Shown here piece after piece: positions 1 to 8,084 of a stretch of 53,007 nt of DNA (within the stretch, counting starts at the first letter, position 1; the number at the start of each line of letters is the position of its first letter). Source of the stretch: CADCWK01 sp964244115. GTDB taxonomy: Bacteria > Chloroflexota > Chloroflexia > Thermomicrobiales > UBA6265. The translations under genes and the position numbers were made by a program. The DNA is taken from the NCBI GenBank assembly GCA_964244115.1, contig CAXTHM010000019.1, positions 1 through 53,007 of the forward strand, in the 5' to 3' direction. Under the pieces are notes generated by a model. It had not been told where the DNA came from. It did no database searches and saw nothing but the letters and a program-made list of their open reading frames with translations.

Positions 1-178
1 GCGGGTGAGCGAGCAGGTGAGCCGGAGAGGGGTCTCGCTGCGCTGGGGGGAGCGGTCTGCTCCGCCACCCGAGCGCTTCGAGTTCAACTCGCTTCACCTC
101 AACCTGCCGAGCCCCACGATTCGTCGCCACGGTGGATCAGGGCCGAGGGCGGGGAGTGAACGACCCGTGACGTGATGC

Positions 179-988
179 TCACACGCCGAACCCGCCTTCC
201 GACGCGATCACCTGGCCGGTGATCCACCGGGCCGCGTCGGTAGCGAGGAAGGCGATCAGCCGGGCGGCGTCCTCTGGCTGCCCGACCCGGTTGCCCTCGC
301 CGAGCGGCGTCCTGGTCACGAGGTCGGCCCGGAGTTCCGGTGTCATCCAGCCGGTGTCGGTCGGGCCGGGGTTGACGACGTTGACCCGGATGCCCTTCGG
401 CGCGACCTCGACCGAGAGCGTGCGGGAGAAGGCGACGATGGCGGCTTTGGTGGCGACGTAGGGCAGTTCGCCCGGCATCGCCCCGCGGTCCTGGCCACTG
501 GTCAGGCTGATGATCCGGCCCTGATCGCCGCCGGGCCAGCGTCTCGCGAAGCCGATGCTCAGGAGGGCGAACGTGCGCAGGTTGACGGCGTAGTGGGCGT
601 CGAGCTCCGCGGCGTCGACCGCATCCCAGGCGATCCTGACGCTGCGGGTCGCGTTGTTGACGAGGATCGTCGGTCCGCCGAGTGCCCCCTCACAGGCATC
701 GAGCACCCGCTCGGCGGCGTCCGGCTGCCCGAAGTCGATCTCGGCCGCGGCGGCCCGGACGCCCATGCCGGTCAGCTCGGCCAGCAGGCGGTCGGGTCCG
801 CCGTCGTCCTGCCAGTCGAGCGTCTCGCGGTCGAACGGTCGCCAGTGGGTGAAGAAGACGTCGGCGCCGAGGCTGGCGAGGGCGCGGCAGATCGCGGCGC
901 CGATGCCGACCGAGCGACTGGCGCCGGTCACGATCGCGATCCGGCCGCTCAGGTCGATGTCGAGGGTATGGGGGACGCGCTGAGACAT
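179..988 (-). CDS. SDR family NAD(P)-dependent oxidoreductase
   Basis: A classical short-chain dehydrogenase/reductase of 269 residues. Near the N-terminus is the Rossmann cofactor loop TGASRSVGIG. The NNA motif appears as VNNATRS. The catalytic Ser lies in SLTSGQ, and the YxxxK pair is in LPYVATKAA. The C-terminal tail (ITGQVIASEGGFGV) is the usual FabG-like ending, which supports a reductase/dehydrogenase acting on a carbonyl or alcohol in the cytoplasm; the substrate cannot be read from sequence. The start at 988 was chosen because AGGAG lies 6 nt upstream and the cofactor fold begins soon after; the open frame runs on to 1474 but that part is arginine/proline-rich and not SDR-like. It is a lone gene, followed upstream by a repeat-bearing gap. 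Confidence 0.9.
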   Translation of the reverse strand: MSQRVPHTLDIDLSGRIAIVTGASRSVGIGAAICRALASLGADVFFTHWRPFDRETLDWQDDGGPDRLLAELTGMGVRAAAAEIDFGQPDAAERVLDACEGALGGPTILVNNATRSVRIAWDAVDAAELDAHYAVNLRTFALLSIGFARRWPGGDQGRIISLTSGQDRGAMPGELPYVATKAAIVAFSRTLSVEVAPKGIRVNVVNPGPTDTGWMTPELRADLVTRTPLGEGNRVGQPEDAARLIAFLATDAARWITGQVIASEGGFGV

Positions 989-1409
989 GGAGACTCCTGT
1001 CGAAGGGTCCCGGTCGTCAATGTCTCGCCATGGCTGCGGAAAGGGGTTCGGATCGCGCCGGGGTGCCACGGAAGCGGGCAGGGGCGCTGGGGGTGGGCGG
1101 ACTGGACGGGGAGTGGCCTGTCGGGGCGAGACTCCGGACCGGGGGATCGGGCAGACATGGCGACGCGACCTCACCCGTCGAGGTCGTGGCCAGCTATCCT
1201 CATCATCCGCCCGGTCTAGCCTGCCACCGCAGAACCTCCGTGATGCCGTCTCTGTCGAACTGGTCCGCCGTCGGACCGTGCCCGGAGAGACTACGGCCGA
1301 CCGATGGGGATCGTCAATGACGCGGTCCGTGACGTAGAGGCGACCCGCATTGTCGACCGGTCGCCGCCGCCCGTGATGTAGGGTCATGGGCTTGCCCTGA
1401 CCGGCCGCC

Positions 1410-1444
1410 GCAGCGGCCATCGCCCGTAGGGCGATGGCCGCTGC
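1410..1444. repeat. Perfect 16-bp-arm palindrome (hairpin)
   Basis: Arms GCAGCGGCCATCGCCC (1410-1425) and its exact reverse complement (1429-1444) flank a 3-nt loop GTA. It shares the core ATCGCCC...GGGCGAT with the repeat copies at 1541 and 4622, so I group it with that repeat family. It is too far from any stop codon to be an obvious terminator. Confidence 0.75.
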
Positions 1445-1540
1445 TCGGAGTTCGATCCTGCCCGCATGGACCAATCATGTTCTGGCACCGGCATTCGAGC
1501 GATGTGAGAACTGGTAACGAACCGTCATCCATGAACACGG

Positions 1541-1630
1541 TTGAACCCGGAGCATGATTTATCGCCCTGCGGGGCGATGGCGCCTGCGGGAGCCGGACTC
1601 GCCAGCGAAGCGAGAGCTTCGCCCCTACGA
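1541..1630 (+). repeat. Dispersed repeat, copy 1
   Basis: About 90 nt matching 4622-4700. Shared blocks in order are TTGAACCCGG, TATCGCCCTGCGGGGCGATG, CCGGACTCGC and AGCTTCGCCCCTACGA. It contains two hairpins: ATCGCCC/GGGCGAT at 1561-1578 and GCGAAGC/GCTTCGC at 1605-1622. Copy 1 has 11 extra nt (around CAGCGAAGCGAG) relative to copy 2. It is non-coding and sits in an intergenic gap. Confidence 0.75.
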
Positions 1631-1733
1631 GATCAGCCGCCGCACAGCCGCATTCGAGCACGGTCGCTGCGGCGGCCGGTCGACCACAGGGGGCGCCTCG
1701 ACGATGTGTGCGCCTCTCCGTCGGGACGGATGG

Positions 1734-3143
1734 TCAGACCTTGACGAGGTGGGCGACGGTCTCGACGTGGTGGGACTGCGGGAACATGTCCAGCGCCGCC
1801 ATCCGGACCAGCTCGTACCCGCCCTCGATCAACAGCTTCAGGTCGCGGGCCTGGGTCGGGGGGTCGCAGGAGACGTAGGTGATCCGCTTCGGGGCGAGGG
1901 TGAGGATGCCCTCGATCGCCTCCGGGGAGACGCCCGTCCGCGGCGGGTCCAGCACGAGTAGGGTCGCCCCGGCCAGGGCCGTCGCCCGGCGGGCCAGCCA
2001 GCTCTCGACCCGGTCGATCTCCACCCTGGCCGTGCTCAGGCCGGCGTCGCGGAGGTTGCGCCGGGTCCAGCGGGTGGCCGGGGCGTAGCCCTCGACGGCG
2101 ACGACGCGGCGATAGCGCCGGGCCAGCGGGACCGAGAACAGGCCCACCCCGGCGTAGAGATCGACCACGAAGCCGGGGCCGTCGCCGGCCAGCGGCGCCT
2201 CGGGGTCCCGGTGCGGGTCGGCCTGCCAGAGGGCTTCGGCGACGAGTTCGTCCAGCAGCAGCCCGTTGGCCTGGAAGAACGAGGCGGCGTCGTAGTGGTA
2301 CGTCTCGTTCCCGATCCGCATCGAGAGTTCGGGCGGGTAGTCGCCGCCGAGAGCGGGCGAGATCCCGGCCCCGTCCTCGCCGGCGATGCCGCGGATCTCG
2401 TCGATGCCGGGCGGGATCCGGCCTTCGGCCTGGCGTCCGCGCAGGTCGGCCAGCACGCCGTTGAGCTGCGGGGTCAGGATCGGGCAGTGCTCGACGTCGA
2501 CGACGTCGTGCGAGCCCCGGGCCCGGTAGCCGATCCGGCGCTTGCGGCTGTCGACGGCCCACTCGGCGACGTGGCGATAGGCGAGCGGGTTAGGGGAGGG
2601 CATCACCGCGAGGTCGGCCGGCGGCTCGATCCGGCCGATCCGGGTCAGGCAGTCGCGGACGATGTCCAGCTTGGCGGCGAGTTGCCCCTCGTAGGTGAGG
2701 TGCTGGAGGTCGCAGCCGCCGCAGACCCCGTAGTAGGGACAGGGCGGCTGCGCCCGCTGCTCGCCCGGCTCCTGGAGCTCGGTCACCGTCGCCCAGGCGA
2801 CCTGGCCCCGGCGGCGGTCGAGCTGGACCCGGACCTTATCGCCCGGCGCGGTCATCGGCACGAACAGCGTCAATCCGCCGCCGTGGGCGATCCCGTCGCC
2901 GCCGGGGACGATCCGCTCGATGGTCGTGTCGATCAGCTCGCCGCCGATCGGACCGAGACCGGCGACGGCGGGATCGGCGGCCGTCCCGGGGACGATGGTG
3001 TTGCGGCCGCCGCGGCCGCCCCGCTCGTCGACCGGTGGCCGGCGGGTCGTGCGGCGGTCGTTGGGCCGCTCGCCGGGGCGGTTGGGACGGGTCGGGCGGT
3101 TGCCGGGTGGGCGGCCGGGGGTCCGGCGGGGTGGTTCACTCAT
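1734..3143 (-). CDS. rlmD: 23S rRNA (uracil-5-)-methyltransferase, RlmD/RumA type
   Basis: A 469-residue SAM-dependent RNA m5U methyltransferase of the TrmA/RumA family. Residues 66-130 fit a TRAM RNA-binding domain. The 4Fe-4S cysteines are C135, C141 and C144 in CPYYGVCGGC, with C220 in VEHCPI as the fourth. The SAM loop is VVDLYAGVGLFS (around 326-337), LDPPRTG lies at 398-404, and the nucleophile is C426 in TYVSCDPP; E461 in the HHVETVAHL tail is the likely general base. The target (23S, U1939-like or other) is inferred from family. The first 60 or so residues are a basic, proline/arginine/glycine-rich disordered tail containing RGGRGG, which is unusual. The start at 3143 is the nearest ATG; the SD is weak and an ATG 13 codons upstream is possible. 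A near-palindrome overlaps the start. Confidence 0.9.
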   Translation of the reverse strand: MSEPPRRTPGRPPGNRPTRPNRPGERPNDRRTTRRPPVDERGGRGGRNTIVPGTAADPAVAGLGPIGGELIDTTIERIVPGGDGIAHGGGLTLFVPMTAPGDKVRVQLDRRRGQVAWATVTELQEPGEQRAQPPCPYYGVCGGCDLQHLTYEGQLAAKLDIVRDCLTRIGRIEPPADLAVMPSPNPLAYRHVAEWAVDSRKRRIGYRARGSHDVVDVEHCPILTPQLNGVLADLRGRQAEGRIPPGIDEIRGIAGEDGAGISPALGGDYPPELSMRIGNETYHYDAASFFQANGLLLDELVAEALWQADPHRDPEAPLAGDGPGFVVDLYAGVGLFSVPLARRYRRVVAVEGYAPATRWTRRNLRDAGLSTARVEIDRVESWLARRATALAGATLLVLDPPRTGVSPEAIEGILTLAPKRITYVSCDPPTQARDLKLLIEGGYELVRMAALDMFPQSHHVETVAHLVKV

Positions 3144-3160
3144 GGCGCAATTGTGCCATG
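3141..3160. promoter_or_regulatory. 20-bp near-palindrome over the rlmD start
   Basis: Centred between 3150 and 3151, the sequence around GGCGCAATTGTGCC is symmetrical over 20 bp with one G:T mismatch pair. It overlaps the rlmD initiator ATG. It could be an operator, an mRNA hairpin limiting initiation, or chance. Confidence 0.3.
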
Positions 3161-3250
3161 CCCCTCGTCCCGCCATCGATTCGGCGCCAGAGTCGATGCC
3201 CGTCCCCGGAGGGCCGGTCCGCGGGATGCGTCCGGGGCGGACCCTGGGCG

Positions 3251-4240
3251 TCAGCGCAGCAGCGGCATGATCCGCTCCGCGGCCAGCCGGGTCTGCTCCG
3301 CCGTCCGCTCGACGAGGGGGACGAGGACGACCGAATCGGCCCCGGCGTCGTGGAGCGCGGCGATCGCGGCGGCGCAGTCGTCCGGGGTGCCGACGACGGT
3401 GAGCCGGTCGATCCATCCCGCCGGCATCTGCCGGGCGAAGTCGTCGATGCCGGTCGCGCGGGATCGCAGGTGGGCGATGTCGCCGGCGAGGCCCATCGGG
3501 GCGAAATGGGCGTCCGCCATCCGGGTCATCAACGTCGCGGCCAGGCTGGGGCGCAGGGCGTCACGAGCCCGGTCACGGTCCTCGTCGACAGACAGCCAGG
3601 CATAGGCGACCAGGTCGTGGTGGTCGGTCCGGCCGGCCTCGGCCTGCCCCTCGGCGATCCGTTCCCGGGCCCAGTGGACGTACTCCGGCGCGGTCGGCTC
3701 GGCCAGGATCGTGCCGTCGGCGCTGCGCCCGGCCAGCCGGAGCGACTTCGGTCCGCGGACGCCGGCCAGCACCGGCGGCGGCTGGGTCGGTGGGTGGTTG
3801 AGCCGGACGGCGTCGAGGCGGACCGATCGGCCGGTGGTCGTCACCGTCTCCCCGGCCAGCAGCGCCCGGACGGCCAGGAGCGTCTCCTCCAGGGCCGCGA
3901 GCGCCGATGGTGGCGTCTCGCCGACCTGCTCGATCCACTCGGCCAGCCCGTGGCCGAGGCCGGGCAGGACCCGGCCGGGGTGCATCCGGGCCAGCGCCGC
4001 GATCTCCATCGCCGTGAAGGCGGCGTTCCGGACGACGGCCGGCATGATGCCCAGACCGACGGTGATCGTCGTGGTCGCGGCCAGCGCCGTCGCCGTCGTG
4101 GCGATCCCGCCGGCGAAGAAGCAGTCCTCGACCAGCCAGAACTCGTCGTAGCCGAGCGCCTCCGCCTGGCGGGCGTGCTCGATGAGGTCCTCCGGCGGTA
4201 CCTGGCAACGCTCCATGATCCCGATCGATCGACGTGTCAT
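3251..4240 (-). CDS. LLM-class (luciferase-like) F420/FMN-dependent oxidoreductase
   Basis: A 329-residue TIM-barrel protein of the bacterial luciferase/F420-dependent family. Supporting segments are the N-terminal ARQAEALGYDEFWLVED strand-helix, the TTTITVGLGIMPAVVRN block, PGLGHGLAEWI, and the C-terminal TVVGTPDDCAAAIAALHDAGAD, which is the usual phosphate-binding turn. F420 is the likelier cofactor by family, but that is inference. The substrate is unknown. The start at 4240 is supported by a GGGAG box about 7 nt upstream and by alignment of the first strand with the family; the longer frame to 4552 runs into repeat sequence. It lies 107 bp upstream of rlmD on the same strand. Confidence 0.87.
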   Translation of the reverse strand: MTRRSIGIMERCQVPPEDLIEHARQAEALGYDEFWLVEDCFFAGGIATTATALAATTTITVGLGIMPAVVRNAAFTAMEIAALARMHPGRVLPGLGHGLAEWIEQVGETPPSALAALEETLLAVRALLAGETVTTTGRSVRLDAVRLNHPPTQPPPVLAGVRGPKSLRLAGRSADGTILAEPTAPEYVHWARERIAEGQAEAGRTDHHDLVAYAWLSVDEDRDRARDALRPSLAATLMTRMADAHFAPMGLAGDIAHLRSRATGIDDFARQMPAGWIDRLTVVGTPDDCAAAIAALHDAGADSVVLVPLVERTAEQTRLAAERIMPLLR

Positions 4241-4460
4241 GCAGATGCTCCCTGGCTGGCGACGTCTGCCTGTTGGCGAACCCAGACCGAGCCATGATAT
4301 TCGAGTCGAAACATCATGGGGTCCTGCTCGCTCAACTGCCATGGGTCGTCCGACACCATCCTCCGGCAGCGGCTGATCCCGGATGGTTCGGCCACGACGT
4401 CGGCCTGAATCGGCGCTGGTGTCATCCAATACGCTGCCGGGTAGCGGTGTCGTCGTCGTA

Positions 4461-4504
4461 GCGGCGAAGCTAGCGAGCCAGGCCGCCGCAGCGGCCTTCG
4501 CCGC
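4461..4504. repeat. Inverted repeat, GCGGCGAAG arms
   Basis: Arms GCGGCGAAG (4461-4469) and CTTCGCCGC (4496-4504) enclose a second GGCCGC/GCGGCC stem-loop (4481-4496). It belongs to the same palindrome-rich repeat gap and resembles the CGAAGC/GCTTCG hairpin of copy 1. Confidence 0.55.
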
Positions 4505-4621
4505 AAGGTGAGACGGTGCACCCGGTTCGACCGCGTCAATGCGTGCCGTCACCTGCGCAATCGTAGGAACCGGTCGATGGGATGATCGACGCTGGTCCGT
4601 GTGCGTTTCGTGCGAACAGGA

Positions 4622-4700
4622 TTGAACCCGGTGCGCCGGTTATCGCCCTGCGGGGCGATGGCCGCTGCGGCCGCCGGACTCGCAAGCTTCGCCCCTACGA
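4622..4700 (+). repeat. Dispersed repeat, copy 2
   Basis: About 79 nt sharing the ordered blocks of 1541-1630: TTGAACCCGG, TTATCGCCCTGCGGGGCGAT, CCGGACTCGC and AGCTTCGCCCCTACGA. It has the same orientation as copy 1. The two copies bracket the rlmD and LLM-oxidoreductase genes. Confidence 0.75.
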
Positions 4701-4722
4701 AACGATGCCGAGGCGGCGGCTT

Positions 4723-4794
4723 GGACGACCACAAGGGTCGCCCCTACGGACAGGCCGGTGCGGTGGCCGGACGACCGGAAGGATCGCCCCTACG
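4723..4794 (+). repeat. Tandem pair of 26-nt CGCCCCTACG palindromes
   Basis: Two 26-nt units, 4723-4748 and 4769-4794, spaced 46 nt apart and differing at 3 positions. Each begins GGACGACC, has a short A-rich centre and ends TCGCCCCTACG; the GCGACC/GGTCGC-type arms can form a hairpin. The terminal CGCCCCTACG is also the end of copies 1 and 2. Confidence 0.7.
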
Positions 4795-4929
4795 CGAGCC
4801 GATCGACCCTTCCCGGGCCGTCCCTGACCAAACGGGCAGTGGCAATGTGGTGCTCGAAACGACATACTGGTCGTAACGATATATCGGCAGTCCGGATGGG
4901 GCGGTGTCGATGGCGACAGCCTGGCTCTC

Positions 4930-6951
4930 ATGATGGTCCGGATTCACGACGGGTGGTGGCGGCGTATGATGCGAGGCGGTGGGCTCGGCGGCGGTGGCCG
5001 GGGCGGGGGTGGCGGACGGATGATGGGGGGCGACCAGCCGCTCCCCGAAGGGGCCGGCAAGCGGATCGACCGCCAGACGGCACGGCGCGTGTTCGGCTAC
5101 TTCGGCCCGTACCGGGCGCAGCTCCTGATCGCGCTGGCGACGATCATCTTCGGCAGCGTGATCGGGCTGGCCAACCCGTTCCTGATCAAGGCGATCTTCG
5201 ACGACGCCATCGGCGGCGGCAACCTCGACCGGCTCTACCTCTACGTCGGCCTCATGATCGCGATCCCGATCGTCGGCGGGCTCGTTGGCGTCTGGCAGTC
5301 GTACATCGTCACGGTCGTCGGCCAGTCCGTCATGCAGGACCTCCGCAACGGCCTCTACCGCCACCTCCAGCGCCAGCCGCTCGCCTTCTTCACCGACACC
5401 CGCACCGGCGAGATCCAGTCCCGGCTCTCCAACGACGTCAACGGCGTCCAGCGGGTGGTGACCGATACCGGCACCGGCGTCGTCTCCAATGTGATCACGA
5501 TCGTCTCGACCTTCGGCGCGATGTGGATCCTCGACTGGCGCCTGTCGCTGATCTCGCTCGCCTCCCTGCCCGTCTTCCTCTACCTGACCTACCGCGTCGG
5601 GCTCAACCGCCGCCGCCTCGCCGGGGAGACGCAGCGGTCGATGGCCGACGTCTCCGTGCTGACCGAGGAGACGCTCTCCGTCAGCGGCGTCCTGCTGACC
5701 AAGGTCTTCGGCCGGCAGGACGAGATGGAGCGCCGCTTCGTCGCCGAGAGCGCCAACCTCTCGTCACTCCAGGTCCGGCAGCAGATGGTCGGCCGCTGGT
5801 TCCGGATGGTGATCGGCGTCTTCTTCTCGATCACCCCCGCGATCGTCTACTGGTTCGCCGGCCGCGACATCATCCTCGCCGGTGGGGACGCCGGCGCCCC
5901 GACGCTGGGCGACATCGTCGCCTTCACGACGCTCCAGTCCCGCCTGTTCGGCCCGGTCGGCTCCATGCTCGGCGTCCAGATCGAGGTCCAGGGCGCGATG
6001 GCCCTGTTCGACCGGATCTTCGACTACCTCGACCTGCCGGTCTCGATCGCCGACAAGCCCGATGCGGTCGCCCTCGACCCGGGGACGGCCCGGGGCCGGG
6101 TCGCCTTCCGGGACGTCTGGTTCCGGTACGAGGCGCCGTCCGCCGGCCGCCGGGTCGTCGCCCCGCTCGATGCCGCACCGTCCGACCCGGAACCGGACGA
6201 CGCTGTACCGCTCGAGACCGACCCGCCGGCCGAGCCGATCTGGGCCCTGCGCGGGGTCAGCTTCGCGGCCGAGCCCGGTCAGCTCGTCGCCCTCGTCGGG
6301 CCGAGCGGCGCCGGCAAGACGACGATCGCGACCCTGATCCCGCGGCTCTACGACACCTCCGAGGGCGCCGTCGAGATCGACGGCCACGATGTCCGCGACC
6401 TGACGCTGCGCAGCATCGGCCAGACGCTCGGCATGGTGACGCAGGAGACCTACCTGTTCCACGCCTCGGTGATCGACAACATCCGCTACGGGCGGCCGGA
6501 CGCGACGCTGGCGGAGGTCATGGCCGCCGCCGAGGCCGCCGCGATCCACGACCGGATCATGGACCTGCCCGACACCTACGAGACGATCGTCGGTGAGCGC
6601 GGCTACAAGCTCTCCGGCGGGGAGAAGCAGCGGATCGCGATCGCCCGGGTCGTCCTCAAGGACCCGCGGGTGCTGATCCTCGACGAGGCCACCAGCAGTC
6701 TCGACTCGGCCAGCGAGCGCCACGTCCAGGACGCGCTCGACGGGCTGATGGGCGGCCGGACGACGATCGCGATCGCCCACCGGCTCAGCACGATCCTGGC
6801 GGCCGACCAGATCCTCGTTCTCGACCACGGCCGGATCGTCGAGCACGGCACCCACGCCGAGCTGCTCCGCCTGGACGGGCTTTACAGCACGCTCTATCAC
6901 CAGCAGTTCGCCGACCAGCCCCGCCGCCGCCAGGCCGTCGCCGCCGAGTAG
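4930..6951 (+). CDS. ABC-type multidrug/lipid exporter, fused permease-ATPase
   Basis: A 673-residue half-transporter of the MsbA/LmrA type in the cytoplasmic membrane. It has an N-terminal Gly/Met-rich leader, a six-helix type-1 exporter domain (about residues 55-345), then a nucleotide-binding domain with Walker A GPSGAGKT, Q-loop VTQETYLF, signature LSGGEKQRIAIARV, Walker B VLILDEATS and switch His in IAHRLS. The substrate is unknown. Odd point: about 35 polar residues rich in Pro/Asp/Glu (near residues 405-440) separate the A-loop strand WFRYE from the WALRGVSF strand. Start alternatives are ATG 4930, 4933, 4966 and 4969; the Shine-Dalgarno context is G-rich before 4966, so the protein may start 12-13 residues later. 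It probably works as a homodimer, since no partner half is adjacent. Confidence 0.9.
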   Translation: MMVRIHDGWWRRMMRGGGLGGGGRGGGGGRMMGGDQPLPEGAGKRIDRQTARRVFGYFGPYRAQLLIALATIIFGSVIGLANPFLIKAIFDDAIGGGNLDRLYLYVGLMIAIPIVGGLVGVWQSYIVTVVGQSVMQDLRNGLYRHLQRQPLAFFTDTRTGEIQSRLSNDVNGVQRVVTDTGTGVVSNVITIVSTFGAMWILDWRLSLISLASLPVFLYLTYRVGLNRRRLAGETQRSMADVSVLTEETLSVSGVLLTKVFGRQDEMERRFVAESANLSSLQVRQQMVGRWFRMVIGVFFSITPAIVYWFAGRDIILAGGDAGAPTLGDIVAFTTLQSRLFGPVGSMLGVQIEVQGAMALFDRIFDYLDLPVSIADKPDAVALDPGTARGRVAFRDVWFRYEAPSAGRRVVAPLDAAPSDPEPDDAVPLETDPPAEPIWALRGVSFAAEPGQLVALVGPSGAGKTTIATLIPRLYDTSEGAVEIDGHDVRDLTLRSIGQTLGMVTQETYLFHASVIDNIRYGRPDATLAEVMAAAEAAAIHDRIMDLPDTYETIVGERGYKLSGGEKQRIAIARVVLKDPRVLILDEATSSLDSASERHVQDALDGLMGGRTTIAIAHRLSTILAADQILVLDHGRIVEHGTHAELLRLDGLYSTLYHQQFADQPRRRQAVAAE

Positions 6952-7082
6952 GGCCGGCCGGGCGGCGGGCGACAGAGGCGCTCATCCGGATCACCCCGAG
7001 ACCGGACGGAGTACCCTTGGGCCTGATCCGGCGCGGCCCCACCAGGGACCGCGCCCGCGTCCCATTCAGTCAGGAGCAGCCG

Positions 7083-7649
7083 TTGTCCACGACCTCCCCC
7101 CGGTTCAGTCCCGACCGGCCCATCTCCAGGATCGACATCGCCGCCCTCCGCGACCGCATCCGGGACATCCCCGACTTCCCACAGCCGGGCATCCTGTTCC
7201 GGGACATCACCCCGCTGCTGGCCGACGGTCCCCTGTTCCATCACCTGATCGATGCGCTCCAGCGCCATTACCAGGGCCAGATCGACACCGTCGTCGCGAT
7301 CGAGAGCCGCGGGTTCATCTTCGGGGCGCCGCTGGCCTACGCGCTCGGCGTCGGGGTCGTCCCGGTCCGCAAGGCCGGCAAGCTCCCGTTCACGACCCGC
7401 TCGGCGGCCTACGCGCTGGAGTACGGCGAGGCGACCCTGGAGATCCACATCGACGCCGTCGGGCCCGGCCAGCGGGTGTTGCTCGTCGACGACCTGCTCG
7501 CGACTGGCGGCACCGTCCGGGCGGCGGCCGACCTGATCGAGCAGCTCGGGGCCGAGATCGGCGGCGTCTTCGTCCTGGCCGAACTGCTCGCCCTCGGTGG
7601 CCGGGCGCGGCTGACCGAATATGACGTCCGGAGCCTGCTCGAGTACTGA
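7083..7649 (+). CDS. apt: Adenine phosphoribosyltransferase
   Basis: Makes AMP and pyrophosphate from adenine and PRPP (purine salvage, cytoplasm). The 188-residue product has the type-I PRTase fold: the N-terminal FPQPGILFRDITPLL signature of Apt, the ESRGFIFG loop, the RKAGKLP hood segment, and the PRPP-binding loop VLLVDDLLATGGT. The start is taken as TTG 7083 because AGGAG (7072-7076) sits 6 nt upstream and the length then matches the family; the frame is open further upstream to 7017 but without an SD. It lies 131 bp after the ABC exporter on the same strand. Confidence 0.93.
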   Translation: MSTTSPRFSPDRPISRIDIAALRDRIRDIPDFPQPGILFRDITPLLADGPLFHHLIDALQRHYQGQIDTVVAIESRGFIFGAPLAYALGVGVVPVRKAGKLPFTTRSAAYALEYGEATLEIHIDAVGPGQRVLLVDDLLATGGTVRAAADLIEQLGAEIGGVFVLAELLALGGRARLTEYDVRSLLEY

Positions 7650-8084
7650 CGGGTGTTCGGACAGGTCCGTAGTCATCGGAGTTCCGTGGTGGCGGAGCAG
7701 ACCTCTCCGCCAGCCGGGGTGAACCCGCCCGCTCACCCTCCCCATGCGGCCTCGGCTCGCAGGTGCCCGGAGCGGGGAGCAACAGGCAATCAGTTCGGGT
7801 TGCGCTTCCGGAGGAGACGTCAGTTCGGCACACTTGGAGTTGCCGGGCGGCTTCAGCGCCCGGTCCGTGGCGCTCCATTTCTGAAACCCTGCCTTCCATG
7901 CGTTCCTCGATAGCGGATTCCCGCCGCTCAACGCCGAGCGGAACCGAACGTCATGTCACATGTTGGTCACGTCTTCGCCACCGCCGGGCCATCTCCGCCT
8001 TCTACAATCGCTTCAGGATTGACGGAGCGGGCTCGTTCGAGACCAGTCGCCGCCCGGACGACACCGGGGGAGTACCACCAGCCG
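7650..8084. other. Intergenic region upstream of the DUF4870 gene
   Basis: Apart from the hairpin at 7691-7711, no gene or repeat is evident. A TACAAT hexamer at 8003-8008 could be a -10 element for the next gene; no good -35 box sits at the right distance. Confidence 0.4.
7691..7711 (+). terminator. Possible apt terminator hairpin
   Basis: GGCGGAG (7691-7697) pairs with CTCCGCC (7705-7711) across a 7-nt loop, about 40 nt after the apt stop. There is no T-run. Confidence 0.4.

Larger units (their letters stand above)
989..1733. other. Intergenic gap with palindromic repeats
   Basis: No convincing gene. Open frames on both strands are arginine/proline-rich and have no recognisable domain. 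The gap holds a long perfect palindrome (1410-1444) and a copy of a dispersed repeat (1541-1630), described separately. After 1630 the sequence continues with GC-rich text that again resembles the repeat family (a GTCGACCACAGGGGGCG stretch near 1679). Confidence 0.6.
4241..4929. other. Intergenic gap rich in dispersed repeats
   Basis: No convincing gene in 690 bp. It contains an inverted repeat at 4461-4504, a copy of the dispersed repeat at 4622-4700, and two tandem CGCCCCTACG palindromes at 4723-4794. A perfect CGATATATCG palindrome at 4877-4886 lies about 45 bp upstream of the ABC exporter frame in a short AT-rich patch, where that gene's promoter is probably located. Confidence 0.6.

Noticed and set aside
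1..178. Possible RNA gene or gene fragment at the left edge
   Set aside because: I could not fold it into a tRNA and no frame reaches a recognisable domain; nothing supportable.
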